Source: Oreohelix idahoensis
Lineage: Eukaryota > Mollusca > Gastropoda > Stylommatophora > Oreohelicidae
Reading direction: 5' to 3'
NCBI GenBank assembly: GCA_024509875.1
Contig: JAMPIV010006391.1
Coordinates: forward strand, 620,001 to 684,000
Length of the DNA: 64,000 nucleotides
The notes under the pieces were generated by a model. That model was not told the DNA's origin. It worked only from the letters and a program-made list of their open reading frames with translations, and made no database searches. A program made the position numbers and the translations under genes. Of this stretch, positions 62,298 through 64,000 are shown piece by piece. Positions within the stretch are counted from its first letter, which is position 1. Each line of letters starts with the position of its first letter.

Positions 62298-64000
62298 TAA
62301 TGTTGAGCTGCTCTGGCCACAGAAGCTTATCTTTCATGATGGAGGCAGGAAAAGACTCCTCTGCTCGATTGCTTCACTGTGTTCTGGAGACACCTCACTG
62401 GTCGCTATCTGGACCAAGGAGTATGCTGTCAGCCTCTGGATTCAGCAAAACTCAGACCAGGTGCTGCTTCAATAACTTAGGACCACGGTCCCTGAAACAA
62501 GAAGGTTGTACCTCCTATTTCAGAACTAATTTATAATCTATTTCCACACTGAACACAATACATAACAAACACTGAGTTCAGAGCGGTAGGCCAACTGCTA
62601 GCTTCATCTGAAACAATTTACACCAGTATACTCCTCCCTAATGGTTACTACGCCTCTGCAATTCCAGCATTAGTTCTTTCTAGTCAATAAGATAGGTAAC
62701 AGTGTACTGTTTGGCAATTCCATGCAGTTTTACTTTTCTCCGACACGTCCTGTTCAGGTTGGAGCACTATCTAGGCCTTGCCTCATGTTTGCTACTGAAC
62801 CACGCACATATACAGACATAAATTATTAATTTACATTCAATTTTCATTAAAAAGATATCAAATATGTCAAGCTTACCACAATTCATGGAAATAATACACA
62901 AATACGTTGACTGGCAATGAATATGGCACAAATTCCGATCTACCTCTGTCCCAGGCTTTTATTTAGAAAAAATATAAGCTGGTTCTCAACGCACTGTTTC
63001 TGAGTAAGTTTATTTTAAAATGTGACACTGAACTGACGCTCCTAATTGACTATATTCGCGGGTCTAACCAATCGGGCCATGTTTACACAGCTTTTCAAAA
63101 AAAGTACCCCTACTACCGTTTCCCCTAACAACAAAAAATTAGTATTTGTAGTCCGACTAATCGTGTTTTGCCTTACATTTACTTCTATCCAATCAAATAG
63201 GATTTAACATGGTGGCCTATTTCCCGTAAAATGGTGGTTTCAAAACATGCCACTGTGCGATTATTATTTGGTGTTGTCTGACACCCTCACTATTTTCTTT
63301 TGGCTATAATTTGTTAATTCCTAGACTATTTGCGTAACACTTAACATATTCTTTGTCCGCAAGTCCTAAGGAACCCAAATATATAAGTTTTAAGGGAGCT
63401 AAGTGGCGGCGTTCAAAATATGTATTTTCTTCTAGGATAGTCGTGCTGTTACCACCTCCTCACTTCCAAACTTTATGGTGTCTGCTGTACTGTCAGACTA
63501 ATGTCAGGAGTTTAGACATAAAACAGTAGAATGTCATGTTTCCTAATAAGCATTTTACAGGTTTTTAAACCTAACTCTCGTAGTTGTAGTGTTTTTTATC
63601 ACTGTCTATTTGAAAAAAAGTTAGTGCTTCATGCCTTACGCTTTAGGGGTGGCATTAATTGTATATCGCGAGACGCGTGTTAGTGTTGCCGGCGTTCCTG
63701 CTTTCAGCCCTCCCTCTCTCTCTATCCTAATTCCATCTGTCTTTTCATTACGCAGTGTATAAAATGAAATTAATGCTAGTATTAATTTAGGTCATTAAGC
63801 AGCTTGCGTATCTTAAGGTTTTCTTAGAGATGCAGTACACGTTTTATTGTTTTGTGGAAACGCGTGTATGCTGCTATAGGCTTTATTAGTAAACGTGAAA
63901 ACGTGAGAATATGCAGACGAAGCAGAAAAAGGGGGATCTCGAGTACAGTCATTGTGACAGCACTATGCTTTTACCATTTCTCTTTCCTTTTATCGAATTA
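62294..64000. other. no gene seen
   Basis: No supported ORF, repeat or RNA gene. A pyrimidine-rich patch at 63708-63728 is the only compositional feature. Confidence 0.35.

Noticed and set aside
62162..62536. 124-codon ORF with a poly-Gly stretch
   Set aside because: The Gly run is the G33 homopolymer; the frame depends on its length and the flanks show no domain.

Overview
The window is eukaryotic, AT-rich and dominated by transposable elements. It probably comes from an aquatic invertebrate; a mollusc is my guess from the mix of RTE-type LINEs, tRNA-type SINEs and Gmr1-like LTR elements, but nothing here proves the phylum. I see no bacterial operons, phage genes, CRISPR array, rRNA or free-standing tRNA gene.

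Host gene: the best host locus is a caspase on the minus strand. I recovered five exons whose splice phases all agree: 21652-21450, 20538-20339, 19501-19293, 17251-17130 and 13898-13633. They give the start of the large subunit, the catalytic SHG motif, the QACRG motif split exactly by an intron (Q|ACRG), an unusually long linker, and the complete small subunit with a poly(A) signal just after the stop. The 5' exons (start codon, prodomain) were not found. The introns are filled with transposons: a long-arm MITE, a palindrome around a (TA)n tract, a SINE, LINE relics and a hAT-like MITE with its target-site duplication (TSD). Two weak plus-strand exon candidates lie at 49059-49185 and 61013-61109.

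Mobile elements by region. 1-5 kb: an RTE-A tail, a possible LTR and a LINE relic with RNase H. 5.3-13.2 kb: a decayed Ty3/gypsy element of the Gmr1 type, with integrase BEFORE reverse transcriptase, interrupted by a 2.4-kb solo-LTR-like insertion with a 5-bp TSD. 22.9-40.4 kb: one RTE-A LINE split by two large insertions. The first is a 6.4-kb LTR-type element (TSD CCAGC) whose only ORF is an intact 748-codon protein I cannot assign. The second is a Gmr1-like element with 99%-identical LTRs and an intact 990-codon INT-RT-RNase H ORF, next to a truncated RTE-C LINE. 40.9-44.1 kb: a full-length but broken RTE-B LINE with a 12-bp TSD. 46.5-48.2 kb: a 5'-truncated RTE-A LINE with a 14-bp TSD. 49-64 kb: mostly unassigned sequence with scattered SINEs, MITEs and LINE relics.

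How they relate: the ~210-230-bp retroposons at 16.7, 54.0 and 58.3 kb end in the same 3' sequence and (GAA)n tail as the RTE-A LINE, so they probably borrow its machinery. The 748-codon LTR element has no polymerase or integrase and would need enzymes in trans. All family names are from memory of motifs; no database search was possible.
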